A stretch of DNA of 27,951 bases from Clostridiales bacterium (lineage in GTDB: Bacteria > Bacillota > Clostridia > Christensenellales > Aristaeellaceae), in the NCBI GenBank assembly GCA_004556985.1, contig SFFC01000019.1, positions 1 to 27,951 of the forward strand, written 5' to 3'. The notes under the pieces are model-generated. The model was not told the DNA's origin. It ran no database searches and saw nothing but the letters and a program-made list of their open reading frames with translations. Positions 1 through 7,439 of this stretch are shown here, in pieces (position 1 is the first letter of the stretch; every line of letters begins with the position of its first letter). A program made the position numbers and the translations under genes.

Positions 1-1
1 C

Positions 2-769
2 AACATGGTCATCGGCAAGGTGCTGACCATCGACGAGCTCTTTGAGATGGGCTTCGAGGCGGTCTATGTCGCCTCCGGCGCGGGCCTGCCGCGCTTCATG
101 GGCATCCCGGGCGAGAGCCTCAAGGGCGTCTACTCCGCCAACGAGTATCTGACCCGCATCAACCTCATGAAGGCCTACAAGAAGGACAGCAAGACCCCGA
201 TCAAGCAGAGCCACAAGGTCGCCGTCGTCGGCGGCGGCAACGTCGCGATGGACGCGGCGCGCTCCGCGAAGCGCCTGGGCGCCGAGGAGGTCTACATCGT
301 CTACCGCCGCGGCATGGAGGAGCTCCCCGCCCGTAAGGAGGAGGTCGAGCATGCCGAGGAGGAGGGCATCATCTTCAAGACCCTGACCAACCCGGTCGAG
401 GTGCTCGGCGACGAGAACGGCATGGTCTGCGGCATGAAGTGCGTCGAGATGGAGCTCGGCGAGCCGGATGCCTCCGGACGCCGCCGCCCGGTCGTCAAGG
501 AGGGCAGCGAGTTCGTCCTCGACGTCGACACGATGATCATGTCCATCGGTACGAGCCCGAACCCGCTCATCCGCTCCACCACCCCGGGCCTGGAGACCAA
601 CAAGCACGGCTGCATCATCACCAACGGCGATGACGGCCTGACCAGCCGCGAGGGCGTCTACGCCGGCGGCGACGCGGTCACCGGCGCGGCGACCGTCATC
701 CTCGCGATGGGCGCGGGCAAGCACGCCGCCAAGGCCATCGACGAGTACATCAAGAGCAAGAACGCCTGA
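2..769 (+). CDS. gltA: NADPH-dependent glutamate synthase small subunit / NfnB-like flavoprotein (3' part)
   Basis: The reading frame is open at the left edge, so only the last 255 or so of about 465 residues usual for the family are present. The visible part has the NAD(P)H-binding Rossmann motif VVGGGNVAMDAARSAKRLGA followed by YRR and EELPARKEEVEHA, then GSEFVLDVDTMIMSIGTSPN and the C-terminal FAD motif YAGGDAVTGAATVILAMGAG. These are typical of GltD-type small subunits and of NfnB, the electron-bifurcating ferredoxin:NADP+ oxidoreductase subunit. In Clostridia the stand-alone GltA-like protein is usually NfnB with an NfnA partner just upstream. That region is outside the window, so glutamate synthase and Nfn cannot be told apart. 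The protein would be cytoplasmic. A strong terminator begins 11 bases after the stop, so it is the last gene of its transcript. Confidence 0.9.
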   Translation, partial: NMVIGKVLTIDELFEMGFEAVYVASGAGLPRFMGIPGESLKGVYSANEYLTRINLMKAYKKDSKTPIKQSHKVAVVGGGNVAMDAARSAKRLGAEEVYIVYRRGMEELPARKEEVEHAEEEGIIFKTLTNPVEVLGDENGMVCGMKCVEMELGEPDASGRRRPVVKEGSEFVLDVDTMIMSIGTSPNPLIRSTTPGLETNKHGCIITNGDDGLTSREGVYAGGDAVTGAATVILAMGAGKHAAKAIDEYIKSKNA

Positions 770-780
770 TCCGGCGTAAG

Positions 781-820
781 AAAAAGTCCGCCTCCGGAAT
801 ATCCGGGAGCGGACTTTTTT
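781..820 (+). terminator. Bidirectional intrinsic terminator
   Basis: Two 18-base arms (781-798 and 802-819) pair with two mismatches around a 3-base loop. A run of A at the left and a run of T at the right flank the GTCCGC...GCGGAC core. It follows the plus-strand gltA-like gene by 11 bases and the minus-strand cdaR stop by about 47, so it can end both converging transcripts. Confidence 0.9.
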
Positions 821-866
821 TAACACAGCGAGAATGGACAGAAAACAGGATGAAAGCCATTCTGGC

Positions 867-2006
867 TCATTTTCCGCTGTGGAACAGGATCGCCAGATAG
901 AACAGCGGGATGTTCAGCCAGTGGCGCGGGTTGAGGCCGGTGATCTCCGTGATACGGTTGAGCTTGTAGAGCACGGTGTTCTTGTGCAGGAAGAGCTGGG
1001 CCGCGGTTTGCTGGATGGAGCCGTCGTTTTTGTAGAGCGCGAGGATCAGCGTGCTGAAATCCTCGATCTCCTCGGGCGAGCAGGCGTTGAACACCCGGCG
1101 GACGAAATCCTCCCGCGACTGCCCGGAGATCTCGCCGATGAGCAGCTCGTAGGTCGCCTCGTCGTAGAAGAGCACGCGCTGAAGCGTCTGCTCGCAGGAG
1201 CTGAGCGCGCGGCTCGCCTTCTCATAGGCCTGATGCATGCTGACGCGGCCGAAGTCCTTGAGGCTGTCTGCGCCGGCGATGAGCTCCTCGCCGAACTCCG
1301 CCTCGACGGAGGAAAAGACCGTGCGGATGAACGCGCGCAGGCGCTCATCCTCCATGAAGGGAAGCAGGCAGATCATCTGCGAGGGCGTCTTGCTGAAGAC
1401 GGCGTCCGGAATGTCGCCCGTCAGTTGGCGCAGGCGGCGGTTGATCGCGTCGATGAGCTGCTGGCCGTCCGGCGTGTCGCGGTAGAGCTGCAGCTTGCGC
1501 AGCTGGAAGACAACGACGCGGCGGCGGACATGCAGATCGACGCGCTGAATCTCGGCGCGGCGCACGAAGTCCGGCTCGGAGACGTTGATCTCCGTGAGAA
1601 TCCAGTCGTCAAAGAAGCGGTCGCGGATCCTGTCTGCGATCTTTTTCTTTTCGTGCGCGTCGTTCTCCGCGAGCTGAATCTCCGTCATCCGCTTGATGAT
1701 CTTGCCGTAGCGGTCGACCTCCTCACTGTCGCCCGTGATGCCGATGGCGCCGACGGTCTTCCCGTCGATATCCAGCGAGTAGTTGCAGCCGCGCAGCGCG
1801 CCCTCGTACTCGCCGTCCTCATGGACGAAGAGCTGGCTGAGCCCCTCGCGCAGCAGCTTCGCCGCGCCGCCGTGGTAATTGCCGATGCGGCCGGGAGACG
1901 TGCTGGCGATGATGGTGCCGTTCTCGTCAAAGAAATTGAGCTGCTGCTGCAAAACGCTGGCGAGGCCGTCGATGATGTTCTGGGCAAGCGTTGCTGAAAT
2001 CTTCAT
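867..2006 (-). CDS. cdaR: CdaR-family sugar-diacid/glycerate regulator
   Basis: A 379-residue cytoplasmic transcription factor. Residues 1-135 match the putative sugar-diacid recognition domain: MKISATLAQNIIDGL, then FDENGTIIASTSPGRIGN.HGGA and GKTVGAIGITGD. The last 60 residues are a PucR-type helix-turn-helix, NDGSIQQTAAQLFLHKNTVLYKLNRI. E. coli CdaR activates glucarate, galactarate and glycerate genes and has the same length and layout. Here it is the last gene after a GntP-family permease and a glycerate 2-kinase, 31 bases after the kinase stop, so it probably senses glycerate and controls this operon. The ATG at 2006 is preceded by a GGAGAG site. No separate promoter was seen in the short gap, so expression would come by read-through from upstream genes. 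Confidence 0.88.
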   Translation of the reverse strand: MKISATLAQNIIDGLASVLQQQLNFFDENGTIIASTSPGRIGNYHGGAAKLLREGLSQLFVHEDGEYEGALRGCNYSLDIDGKTVGAIGITGDSEEVDRYGKIIKRMTEIQLAENDAHEKKKIADRIRDRFFDDWILTEINVSEPDFVRRAEIQRVDLHVRRRVVVFQLRKLQLYRDTPDGQQLIDAINRRLRQLTGDIPDAVFSKTPSQMICLLPFMEDERLRAFIRTVFSSVEAEFGEELIAGADSLKDFGRVSMHQAYEKASRALSSCEQTLQRVLFYDEATYELLIGEISGQSREDFVRRVFNACSPEEIEDFSTLILALYKNDGSIQQTAAQLFLHKNTVLYKLNRITEITGLNPRHWLNIPLFYLAILFHSGK

Positions 2007-2037
2007 GGTCTGTTGCTCTCCGTCGTGGAAGGATGGG

Positions 2038-3273
2038 TCAGGGGCGCAGCAGGGCGACGGCGACGTCGTTGACGTTCGTGCCGGTCGGGCCGGTGATGAT
2101 CAGCCCGCCGCAGGCCTCAAGCGCGTGGTAGGCGTCGTTGTCGCGCAGCGTCTGGCTGATCGAAATGCCCTGCTCGCGCAGGGTCTGCGCGGTGGAGCCG
2201 TCCGTGTAGCCGCCGGCGGCGTCGGTCGGGCCGTCCGTGCCGTCGCTGCCGACGCTGAAGACGGCCGCGCCGTCAAGGCCGTCGATGCCCTCGGCTGCGG
2301 CGAGCGCGAGCTCCTGGTTGCGCCCGCCCTTGCCCTTGCCGGTCAGCACGACGACGGTTTCGCCGCCCGCGATGAAGGCGAGGCGCTTATCGCTGCCGGC
2401 GTGCGTCCTGAGGATGGAGGCGAGGAAGCTGCCGGCCTCCTTTGCCTGGCAGGCGAGCAGGTCGGTCAGCAGCACGGGCTCATAGCCCAGCGCGCGGCAG
2501 GTCTCCCCGGCGGCGCGGCAGAGCTCGCGCACGGAGCCGGTGATCTGCGTCGTCACGTTGGAAAGCGCCTTGGGCGTCTCTTTGTGCAGCAGCGCGAGCG
2601 CCTCCTGCGAGAGGCGCAGGCCGTACTTCTGCGCGATGGCAAGCGCCTGGGCGCAGGTGCTCGAGTCCGGGCAGGCCGGGCCGGAGGCGATCATGTCGAG
2701 CGGATCGCCCAGAATGTCGGAGAGAACGACGGCAAAGACCTGCGCCGGGGCGCAGAGCTGCGCGAAGCGGCCGCCCTTGACGGCGGAGAGCCGCTTGCGG
2801 ATGGTGTTCATCTCGACGATATTCGCGCCGCAGGCGAGCAGCTGACCCGTGATATCCTGCAGCTCCGCGCCGGAGACGAGCGGCTTTTCAAACAGCGCGC
2901 TGCCGCCGCCGGAGAGCAGGAAGAGCACGGTATCCTCCGCCGTGAGCCCCTTAACGAGGTCAAGTGCCGCCTGCGTGCCGCGGAAGGAATTCTCATCCGG
3001 CACGGGATGGCCGGCCTCGTAGCAGTCGACGCCCTCGATGGGGCCCATCACATGGCCGTACTTGGTGACGACGACGCCGCGTTCGATGCGGCTGCCGAGG
3101 CAGTCCCGGGCGGTTTTGGCCATCTGCCAGGCGGCCTTGCCCGCGGCGACGAGCCGCACGCGGCCGCGCGGCGCGATATCCCGGAGGGCGCGCGTCACGG
3201 CCTCGTCCGGACGGACGGCGCGCAGCGCGCTTTTGATGATCTCGTCAGCATCCTGACGAAGCGCTTTGTTCAT
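2038..3273 (-). CDS. gckA: Glycerate 2-kinase, MOFRL family
   Basis: 411 residues. It phosphorylates D-glycerate with ATP to 2-phosphoglycerate, feeding lower glycolysis. Family hallmarks appear in order: AAGKAAWQMA, VVTKYGH, EAGHPVPDENS, FLLSGGGSAL, NTIRKRLSAVKGG, SDILGDPLDMIASGP, then the C-terminal MOFRL part with GGETVVVLTGKGKGGRNQEL, SVGSDGTDGPTDAAGG and ITGPTGTNVND. This is the GckA/TtuD type, not the GarK/GlxK type. The frame extends 23 codons further upstream, but the ATG at 3273 has an AGGGAGG site 8 bases ahead and starts the conserved protein, so it is preferred. The gene sits between a GntP permease and CdaR. A terminator hairpin stands about 30 bases upstream of the start and leaves no room for a promoter. 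Confidence 0.92.
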   Translation of the reverse strand: MNKALRQDADEIIKSALRAVRPDEAVTRALRDIAPRGRVRLVAAGKAAWQMAKTARDCLGSRIERGVVVTKYGHVMGPIEGVDCYEAGHPVPDENSFRGTQAALDLVKGLTAEDTVLFLLSGGGSALFEKPLVSGAELQDITGQLLACGANIVEMNTIRKRLSAVKGGRFAQLCAPAQVFAVVLSDILGDPLDMIASGPACPDSSTCAQALAIAQKYGLRLSQEALALLHKETPKALSNVTTQITGSVRELCRAAGETCRALGYEPVLLTDLLACQAKEAGSFLASILRTHAGSDKRLAFIAGGETVVVLTGKGKGGRNQELALAAAEGIDGLDGAAVFSVGSDGTDGPTDAAGGYTDGSTAQTLREQGISISQTLRDNDAYHALEACGGLIITGPTGTNVNDVAVALLRP

Positions 3274-3306
3274 GAAGCAGCCTCCCTTTGCTATGATAGC
3301 GGAATG

Positions 3307-3350
3307 AAAAAGGGATCGCTGCGGGAAAGGCGTTTCCCGCAAGCGATCCC
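3307..3350 (-). terminator. Intra-operon intrinsic terminator between permease and kinase
   Basis: Read on the minus strand, an arm GGGATCGCTTGCGGGAAA pairs with TTTCCCGCAGCGATCCC with a single bulge and a 4-base loop, followed at once by five T. It lies 27 bases after the permease stop and 34 bases before the kinase start. It should end most permease transcripts and let only a fraction reach the kinase and cdaR. Confidence 0.85.
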
Positions 3351-3376
3351 GTCGGGCGGATATCGTTGTCAGTCGG

Positions 3377-4735
3377 TCACAGGACGAGGGAGAGGATGAA
3401 GATGCCGACCATGGAGGCGACGCCCAGCACGAGGGTCATCGCGGTCTGCGTCTTGTAGCCCTGCTCCGGCGTCATGTCGCCAAAGTTGGTGACCACCCAG
3501 AAGTAGGAGTCGTTGGCATGGGAGACCGTCATCGCGCCGGCGCCGATGGCCATGACGACCAGCGCAGCGCGCGCCGGAGAGGCAAAGCCCAGCACCTCGA
3601 GCAGCGGGGCGACGATGCCCGCCGTCGTCGTGATGGCGACGGTCGAGGAGCCCTGCGCGGTCTTGAGGATCGCGGCGAGGATGAACGGGAAGAAGATGCC
3701 GATCGTCTGCAGCGCGGCAGCGTGGTCGGTGATGTAGGTGACCATGGAGGAGGAGGCGATGACCTTGCCCAGCACGCCACCCGCAGCGGTCACGAAGAGG
3801 ATCGGGCCAACGGTCTTGAGCGTGTCGTTGGTGATGGTGTAGAGATCGTCGAGCTTGTCCGCGGTGGCGAGCTGCGCGATGGCGCAGAGGGTGCCGACGG
3901 TCAGCGCGATGACCGGCTTGCCCAGGAAGGTCAGCAGGTCGGCGAGAATGCCGGTCCAGCCGGCCATGGAGGAGATGGAGGCGAGGGCCATCAGGATGAT
4001 CGGGACGACCAGCGGAGCGAGCGCGTTCGCGCCGCCCGGCAGCTTGCCGTACTCGGCGACGAGCTGCTCGTAGGTCTTGACGACCTCGTCCTTGCCAGCG
4101 GTCTCATCGGCGCTCTTGACGGTCTTGCCGATGGCCTTGGCGTAGATGAGGCCCGCGATCAGCGGGATGATGGAGCAGACGACGCCCAGGCCCATGACGA
4201 GCAGCAGGTTGTCGCCGATACCCAGCGTGCTGGCCGCGGCGATCGGGCCCGGCGTCGGCGGAATGAAGACGTGGGAGATGTACAATCCGGCGGAGAGCGC
4301 GACCGTCATGGCGACGGAGGACGTCGCGGTGCGCTTGACGATGGCCTTGCGGATCGGGTTGAGGATGACGAAGCCGCTGTCGCAGAAGACGGGGATGGAG
4401 ACGATCCAGCCCATCAGCTCGACGGCCAGCTCCGGGTTCTTCTGGCCCACGATGCGCACGACGAGATCGGCCAGCTTAAGCGCGGCGCCGGTCTTCTCCA
4501 GGATCGTGCCGATCAGCGCGCCGAGGATGATGACGATGCCGATGGAGGTGAAGGTTCCGGAGAAGCCGGAGCCGATCACGTCGGCGATCTTGGTCAGCGG
4601 AATGCCCGCCAGCAGCGCAAGGATGAGCGAGATGCCCATGATCGCCAGGAACGGATGGACCTTGTACTTGCTGATCGCCACGATCATGACGACGACGGCC
4701 AGCAGGAACACGATGATGAGAGCGAGACCGGACAT
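3377..4735 (-). CDS. GntP-family permease, probable glycerate/hydroxy-acid importer
   Basis: A 452-residue integral membrane protein with about 12-14 hydrophobic segments. It carries GntP-family signatures: GSGFSGTFTSIGIVIILGALIG near residue 55, VSIPVFCDSGFVIL near 113, SHVFIPPTPGPIAAA near 155, TAQGSSTVAITTTAGI near 361 and VSHANDSYFWVV near 406. The family are proton symporters for gluconate and related acids. The operon partners (glycerate 2-kinase, CdaR) point to glycerate rather than gluconate, which is inference. The ATG has a GGAGGG site about 7 bases upstream. It is the first gene of the operon, behind a gap of about 150 bases with candidate promoter and operator, and is followed by a strong terminator. 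Confidence 0.9.
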   Translation of the reverse strand: MSGLALIIVFLLAVVVMIVAISKYKVHPFLAIMGISLILALLAGIPLTKIADVIGSGFSGTFTSIGIVIILGALIGTILEKTGAALKLADLVVRIVGQKNPELAVELMGWIVSIPVFCDSGFVILNPIRKAIVKRTATSSVAMTVALSAGLYISHVFIPPTPGPIAAASTLGIGDNLLLVMGLGVVCSIIPLIAGLIYAKAIGKTVKSADETAGKDEVVKTYEQLVAEYGKLPGGANALAPLVVPIILMALASISSMAGWTGILADLLTFLGKPVIALTVGTLCAIAQLATADKLDDLYTITNDTLKTVGPILFVTAAGGVLGKVIASSSMVTYITDHAAALQTIGIFFPFILAAILKTAQGSSTVAITTTAGIVAPLLEVLGFASPARAALVVMAIGAGAMTVSHANDSYFWVVTNFGDMTPEQGYKTQTAMTLVLGVASMVGIFILSLVL

Positions 4736-4795
4736 AAACGAGTCCCTCCTTTTGTGATTTCCCGGAATACAGCCCCTCCGGGAAGAATTGACTCT

Positions 4796-4834
4796 ATTTT
4801 ACTGTCGGTCAGTCAGGTTTGTACATGTTACCTG
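4796..4834 (-). promoter_or_regulatory. Candidate promoter and operator of the glycerate operon
   Basis: On the minus strand a TAAAAT -10 (4796-4801) lies 18 bases after a weak -35 TGTACA (4820-4825). The -35 is inside an imperfect palindrome with arms CAGGT (4814-4818) and ACCTG (4830-4834), a plausible CdaR or other regulator site. A second dyad, TGTGC-TGA-GCACA, lies at 4858-4870, and the leader carries a CCCGGA...TCCGGG hairpin (4761-4782). The weak -35 would fit activator dependence. None of this is proven. Confidence 0.35.
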
Positions 4835-4883
4835 GCACAAAGTTTTTGGGGTGCATTTGTGCTGAGCACACAAAACAGGCGGT

Positions 4884-6098
4884 TCAGCGGACGCTCGTCA
4901 TCAGCAGCTCGACCATCTTCGCGCAGCGATCCATGCTCTCTGCCGCAATATGCTCGAATTTGCCGTGATACGCGAAGCCGCCGGTGCACAGGTCGGGCGT
5001 CGGCAGGCCCATGTAGGACAGGCGGCAGCCGTCCGTGCCGCCGCGCACGGGCGCCGTGAAGGGCTCCATGCCCGCCAGGGCGGCGGCGCGCTTCGCGTTT
5101 TCGATCAGCTCCATGTGGTCAACGAGCTTGTCGGCCATGTTGTAGTAGGAATCCCGGATCGTCAGAGACGCGGCCTCGCAGCCGTAGCGCTCGTTGATCG
5201 TCTTGACGGCGTGGCGCATCGTCTGCTTGCGGCACTCGAAGGCGGCGCGGTCGTGGTCGCGGAGGATATAATGCAGCGAGGCCTGCTCGACGTCGCCCTC
5301 CATGTTGTGCAGATGATAGAAGCCCTCGTAGCCCTCGGTCAGGCGCGGCGTCTCGCCGGCGGGCAGCAGGGCGTTGAACTCCATGGCCAGGAGCGAGGCA
5401 TTGATCATCGTGTCCTTCGAGGAGCCGGGATGGACGCTCAGGCCGCGGAAGGTCACCTTCGCGTCTGCGGCGTTGAAGGTCTCGTAGGCGATCTCGCCCT
5501 CCTCGCCGCCGTCGAGGGTATAGGCTGCCGCGGCGCCGAACTTCTCCACGTCGAAATGGTCGACGCCGGAGCCGATCTCCTCGTCCGGGGTGAAGGCGAT
5601 GCAGATCCGTCCGTGCGGCGCGCCGGAGGCGAGGACGGCCTCGACGGCTGTGAGGATCTCCGCGATGCCGGCCTTGTCGTCCGCGCCCAGGAGCGTCGTG
5701 CCGTCGGTGGTGATGAGCGTCATGCCCTCGAGCTTTTGAAGCGACGGGAAGGCCGCGACGCTGAGCACGTCGCCGCTGCCCGCGAGGAGCACGTCGCCGC
5801 CGTCGTAATGCTCAATGATCTGGGGCTTCACGTTTTCGCCGGAAAAGTCGGGCGCGGTGTCCATGTGGGCGATGAAGCCGAGGGCGGGCACGTCCTCGCA
5901 GCCCGGCGTCGCGGGCAGCCAGCCGTAGACGACGCCGTATGGATCGACGTGGACGCCCTCAAGGCCGAGGGCCTTCATCTCTTCCTCGAGCATCCGGGCC
6001 AGGTCGAGCTGGCGCGCGGAGCTGGGCACAGCGGAGGAATCGGGATCGGAGGTCGTGTAGACCTGAACGTACTTCAAAAAGCGTTCGCAGGCGCGCAT
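4884..6098 (-). CDS. pepT: Peptidase T (tripeptide aminopeptidase)
   Basis: A 404-residue cytoplasmic M20B zinc aminopeptidase that removes the N-terminal residue of tripeptides. The di-zinc site can be read directly: GFIAHMDTAPDFSG (H78, D80), LLGADDKAGIAEI (D140), FTPDEEIGSG (E173/E174), YTLDGGEEG (D196) and a C-terminal FAYHGKFEH. Length fits the family at about 405-410. An in-frame ATG at 6107 directly abuts the AGGAG site and is too close to use. The ATG at 6098 lies 9 bases from it and is chosen. The gene is alone on its transcript, between the FMN-binding gene upstream and the permease operon downstream. Confidence 0.95.
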   Translation of the reverse strand: MRACERFLKYVQVYTTSDPDSSAVPSSARQLDLARMLEEEMKALGLEGVHVDPYGVVYGWLPATPGCEDVPALGFIAHMDTAPDFSGENVKPQIIEHYDGGDVLLAGSGDVLSVAAFPSLQKLEGMTLITTDGTTLLGADDKAGIAEILTAVEAVLASGAPHGRICIAFTPDEEIGSGVDHFDVEKFGAAAAYTLDGGEEGEIAYETFNAADAKVTFRGLSVHPGSSKDTMINASLLAMEFNALLPAGETPRLTEGYEGFYHLHNMEGDVEQASLHYILRDHDRAAFECRKQTMRHAVKTINERYGCEAASLTIRDSYYNMADKLVDHMELIENAKRAAALAGMEPFTAPVRGGTDGCRLSYMGLPTPDLCTGGFAYHGKFEHIAAESMDRCAKMVELLMTSVR

Positions 6099-6165
6099 GA
6101 AAAACATCTCCTTTGATTGTCGGATGACGGACGGAACAGCGAAGCCGCAAGAGCAGCTTTCCCTT

Positions 6166-6194
6166 ATTATAGCAAATCCTGCGGGGTTTTGAAA
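6166..6194 (-). promoter_or_regulatory. pepT promoter
   Basis: A consensus TATAAT -10 on the minus strand (6166-6171), preceded by TGC as an extended -10. A weak -35 TTTCAA (6189-6194) lies 17 bases upstream. The start codon is 68 bases downstream. The -35 falls in one arm of an 11-base inverted repeat (6184-6194 with 6271-6281). Confidence 0.6.
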
Positions 6195-6281
6195 GGGGAG
6201 ACGGCCGCCGGAAAACGAAAGGGACCACGGGCCTTGCAGCCGGTGGTCCCTCCTGGCGGACAGGGCGCCGTTTCAAAACCC
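6184..6281. repeat. Perfect 11-bp inverted repeat enclosing a terminator
   Basis: GGGTTTTGAAA at 6184-6194 and its exact complement TTTCAAAACCC at 6271-6281. Between them is the terminator hairpin of the FMN-binding gene. A shorter overlapping pair CAGGG/CCCTG (6261-6265, 6279-6283) could compete with the long one. Confidence 0.7.
6210..6250 (-). terminator. Terminator of the FMN-binding protein gene
   Basis: Arms GGGACCAC (6221-6228) and GTGGTCCC (6243-6250), followed on the minus strand by the T-rich tail TTTCGTTTT. It lies 45 bases after the stop at 6295. Confidence 0.75.
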
Positions 6282-6294
6282 TGTCGCGGGCGGA

Positions 6295-7317
6295 TCATTG
6301 TGCGGTCAGATGGCAGTAGATCGCGGCAGCGGTGCGGAAGCAGTTGCGCACCATCTGGCTGCTGAAGGTTCCCTGCTCGGTCTTTCCGGTGTAGACGATG
6401 CTCGTTCCCGTGATGACGGGGCCGTCCCCGGTATCCTCCAGAGCATAATCGAGGTCGAGGGTCAGCACGATGCCCTCCATGAACTCGTCAAACACGGCGG
6501 CGTCTTCGATGACGACGCCGCGATAGGCGTCGATTTTTTCATCCGGGACGGTGAAGTATTCCGGGTTGCGGGTGCCGTCCTGCACGAGGCTCCAGGCGCA
6601 GATCTGGCTGCTTGCGCAGTCGACAACGATGATCATCGTGAAGGGGTTGGGCACCGAGGCGTCCCAGCCCGTCCGGGCCGAGCCGGCCTGCGCGACCTTG
6701 GTGGCGCTCTTGATCTTCATGGCGATGACCCTGGTGCCCTCCGCCGTCGTGCCCTCTGCGGCGAAGAGGAGGGTGCCGATCTTCTTGGTGTCCGGAAGCT
6801 CGTCGGGATGCAGCGCGGTGTAGACGGCCGGATAGACCGCGCTGAGCTCCGCCTTGTCGGCGGCGTCGGTATCCGCTGCATAGCCCAGCGCGTTTTGCGC
6901 GTAGTAGGCCGCAGTCTGCACGGCATAGAGGACGGCGCGGCTCGTGACGGTCGCCCCGCTGACCGCCTGCACCTCCATCGCCGGATCGGCCGCCTGGCCG
7001 ACGTAGGCGCTGTTCAGGTATTCGCCGGTGATCATCGCGTCAAAGCCCGGGGTCTGGTCTTTGGCGCCGGTCACCTCTGCGCCGACGATCATGCCGTCCG
7101 GCGCGATCTCAACGGCGACGGTCATGGAGGGAGAGGCATCCATGTGATAGCCATAGTAGCCCTCCGCCTCGATGCGCGTCCCCTGCTCCGTCGTCTCCGC
7201 CGCAATCACGCGGCCGTAGTCCTCGTAGGCCGCAAAATCGGCGCTGACCTCGGCCAGCGCGGCAGAGGCCAGGAGCATCAGCCCTGCGAGAAGAAGCCAA
7301 GCAACAATTTTCTTCAC
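6295..7317 (-). CDS. Exported FMN-binding-domain protein
   Basis: 340 residues starting with GTG. An N-terminal Sec signal peptide (two Lys, a hydrophobic core, cleavage near ASAALA-E) exports it. Residues about 45-140 form an FMN_bind domain as in NqrC and RnfG: VAVEIAPDGMIVGAEVTG, DQTPGFD, then the flavinylation motif SGATVTS (120-126, predicted FMN-Thr at T123). Residues about 190-335 look like a second, degenerate copy (MIIVVDCASSQICAWSLVQ, ending GTSIVYTGKTEQGTFSSQMV) without an SGAT site. No membrane anchor follows the signal peptide, so it is probably free or loosely held outside the membrane. Longer starts exist, but only GTG 7317 has a well-placed GGAAGGA site and opens on a signal peptide. 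It lies downstream of the nitroreductase-like gene behind two terminator hairpins. ApbE, encoded nearby, is the expected modifying enzyme. Confidence 0.82.
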   Translation of the reverse strand: MKKIVAWLLLAGLMLLASAALAEVSADFAAYEDYGRVIAAETTEQGTRIEAEGYYGYHMDASPSMTVAVEIAPDGMIVGAEVTGAKDQTPGFDAMITGEYLNSAYVGQAADPAMEVQAVSGATVTSRAVLYAVQTAAYYAQNALGYAADTDAADKAELSAVYPAVYTALHPDELPDTKKIGTLLFAAEGTTAEGTRVIAMKIKSATKVAQAGSARTGWDASVPNPFTMIIVVDCASSQICAWSLVQDGTRNPEYFTVPDEKIDAYRGVVIEDAAVFDEFMEGIVLTLDLDYALEDTGDGPVITGTSIVYTGKTEQGTFSSQMVRNCFRTAAAIYCHLTAQ

Positions 7318-7348
7318 GATTGTCCATCCTTCCAAGTCTGTGATCGGG

Positions 7349-7382
7349 AAAAGGCCGTTCGCCCGGGGGACGGGCGAAGGCC
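7349..7382 (-). terminator. Second tandem terminator / leader hairpin before the FMN-binding gene
   Basis: On the minus strand a stem of GGCC plus TTCGCCCG with its complement closes a 5-base loop with one bulge, followed by TTTT. It ends only 32 bases before the GTG at 7317, too near for a promoter to fit between. It may be a true terminator or an attenuator. Confidence 0.7.
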
Positions 7383-7389
7383 TGTGCAT

Positions 7390-7427
7390 AAAAACATTGC
7401 GCTGCCCGAAAACGGAACAGCGCAATG
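7390..7427 (-). terminator. Intrinsic terminator after the nitroreductase-like gene
   Basis: Perfect 10-base arms CATTGCGCTG (7395-7404) and CAGCGCAATG (7418-7427), with five T next on the minus strand. It begins 12 bases after the stop at 7440. Confidence 0.9.
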
Positions 7428-7439
7428 CCGGTCAGTCGC

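Noticed and set aside
834..5059. Long open frames on the plus strand opposite cdaR, the kinase and the permease
   Set aside because: They are antisense shadows of well-recognised genes, with low-complexity Arg/Ala/Asp/Gly content, no ribosome sites and no family motifs. GC-rich codon use keeps these frames open.
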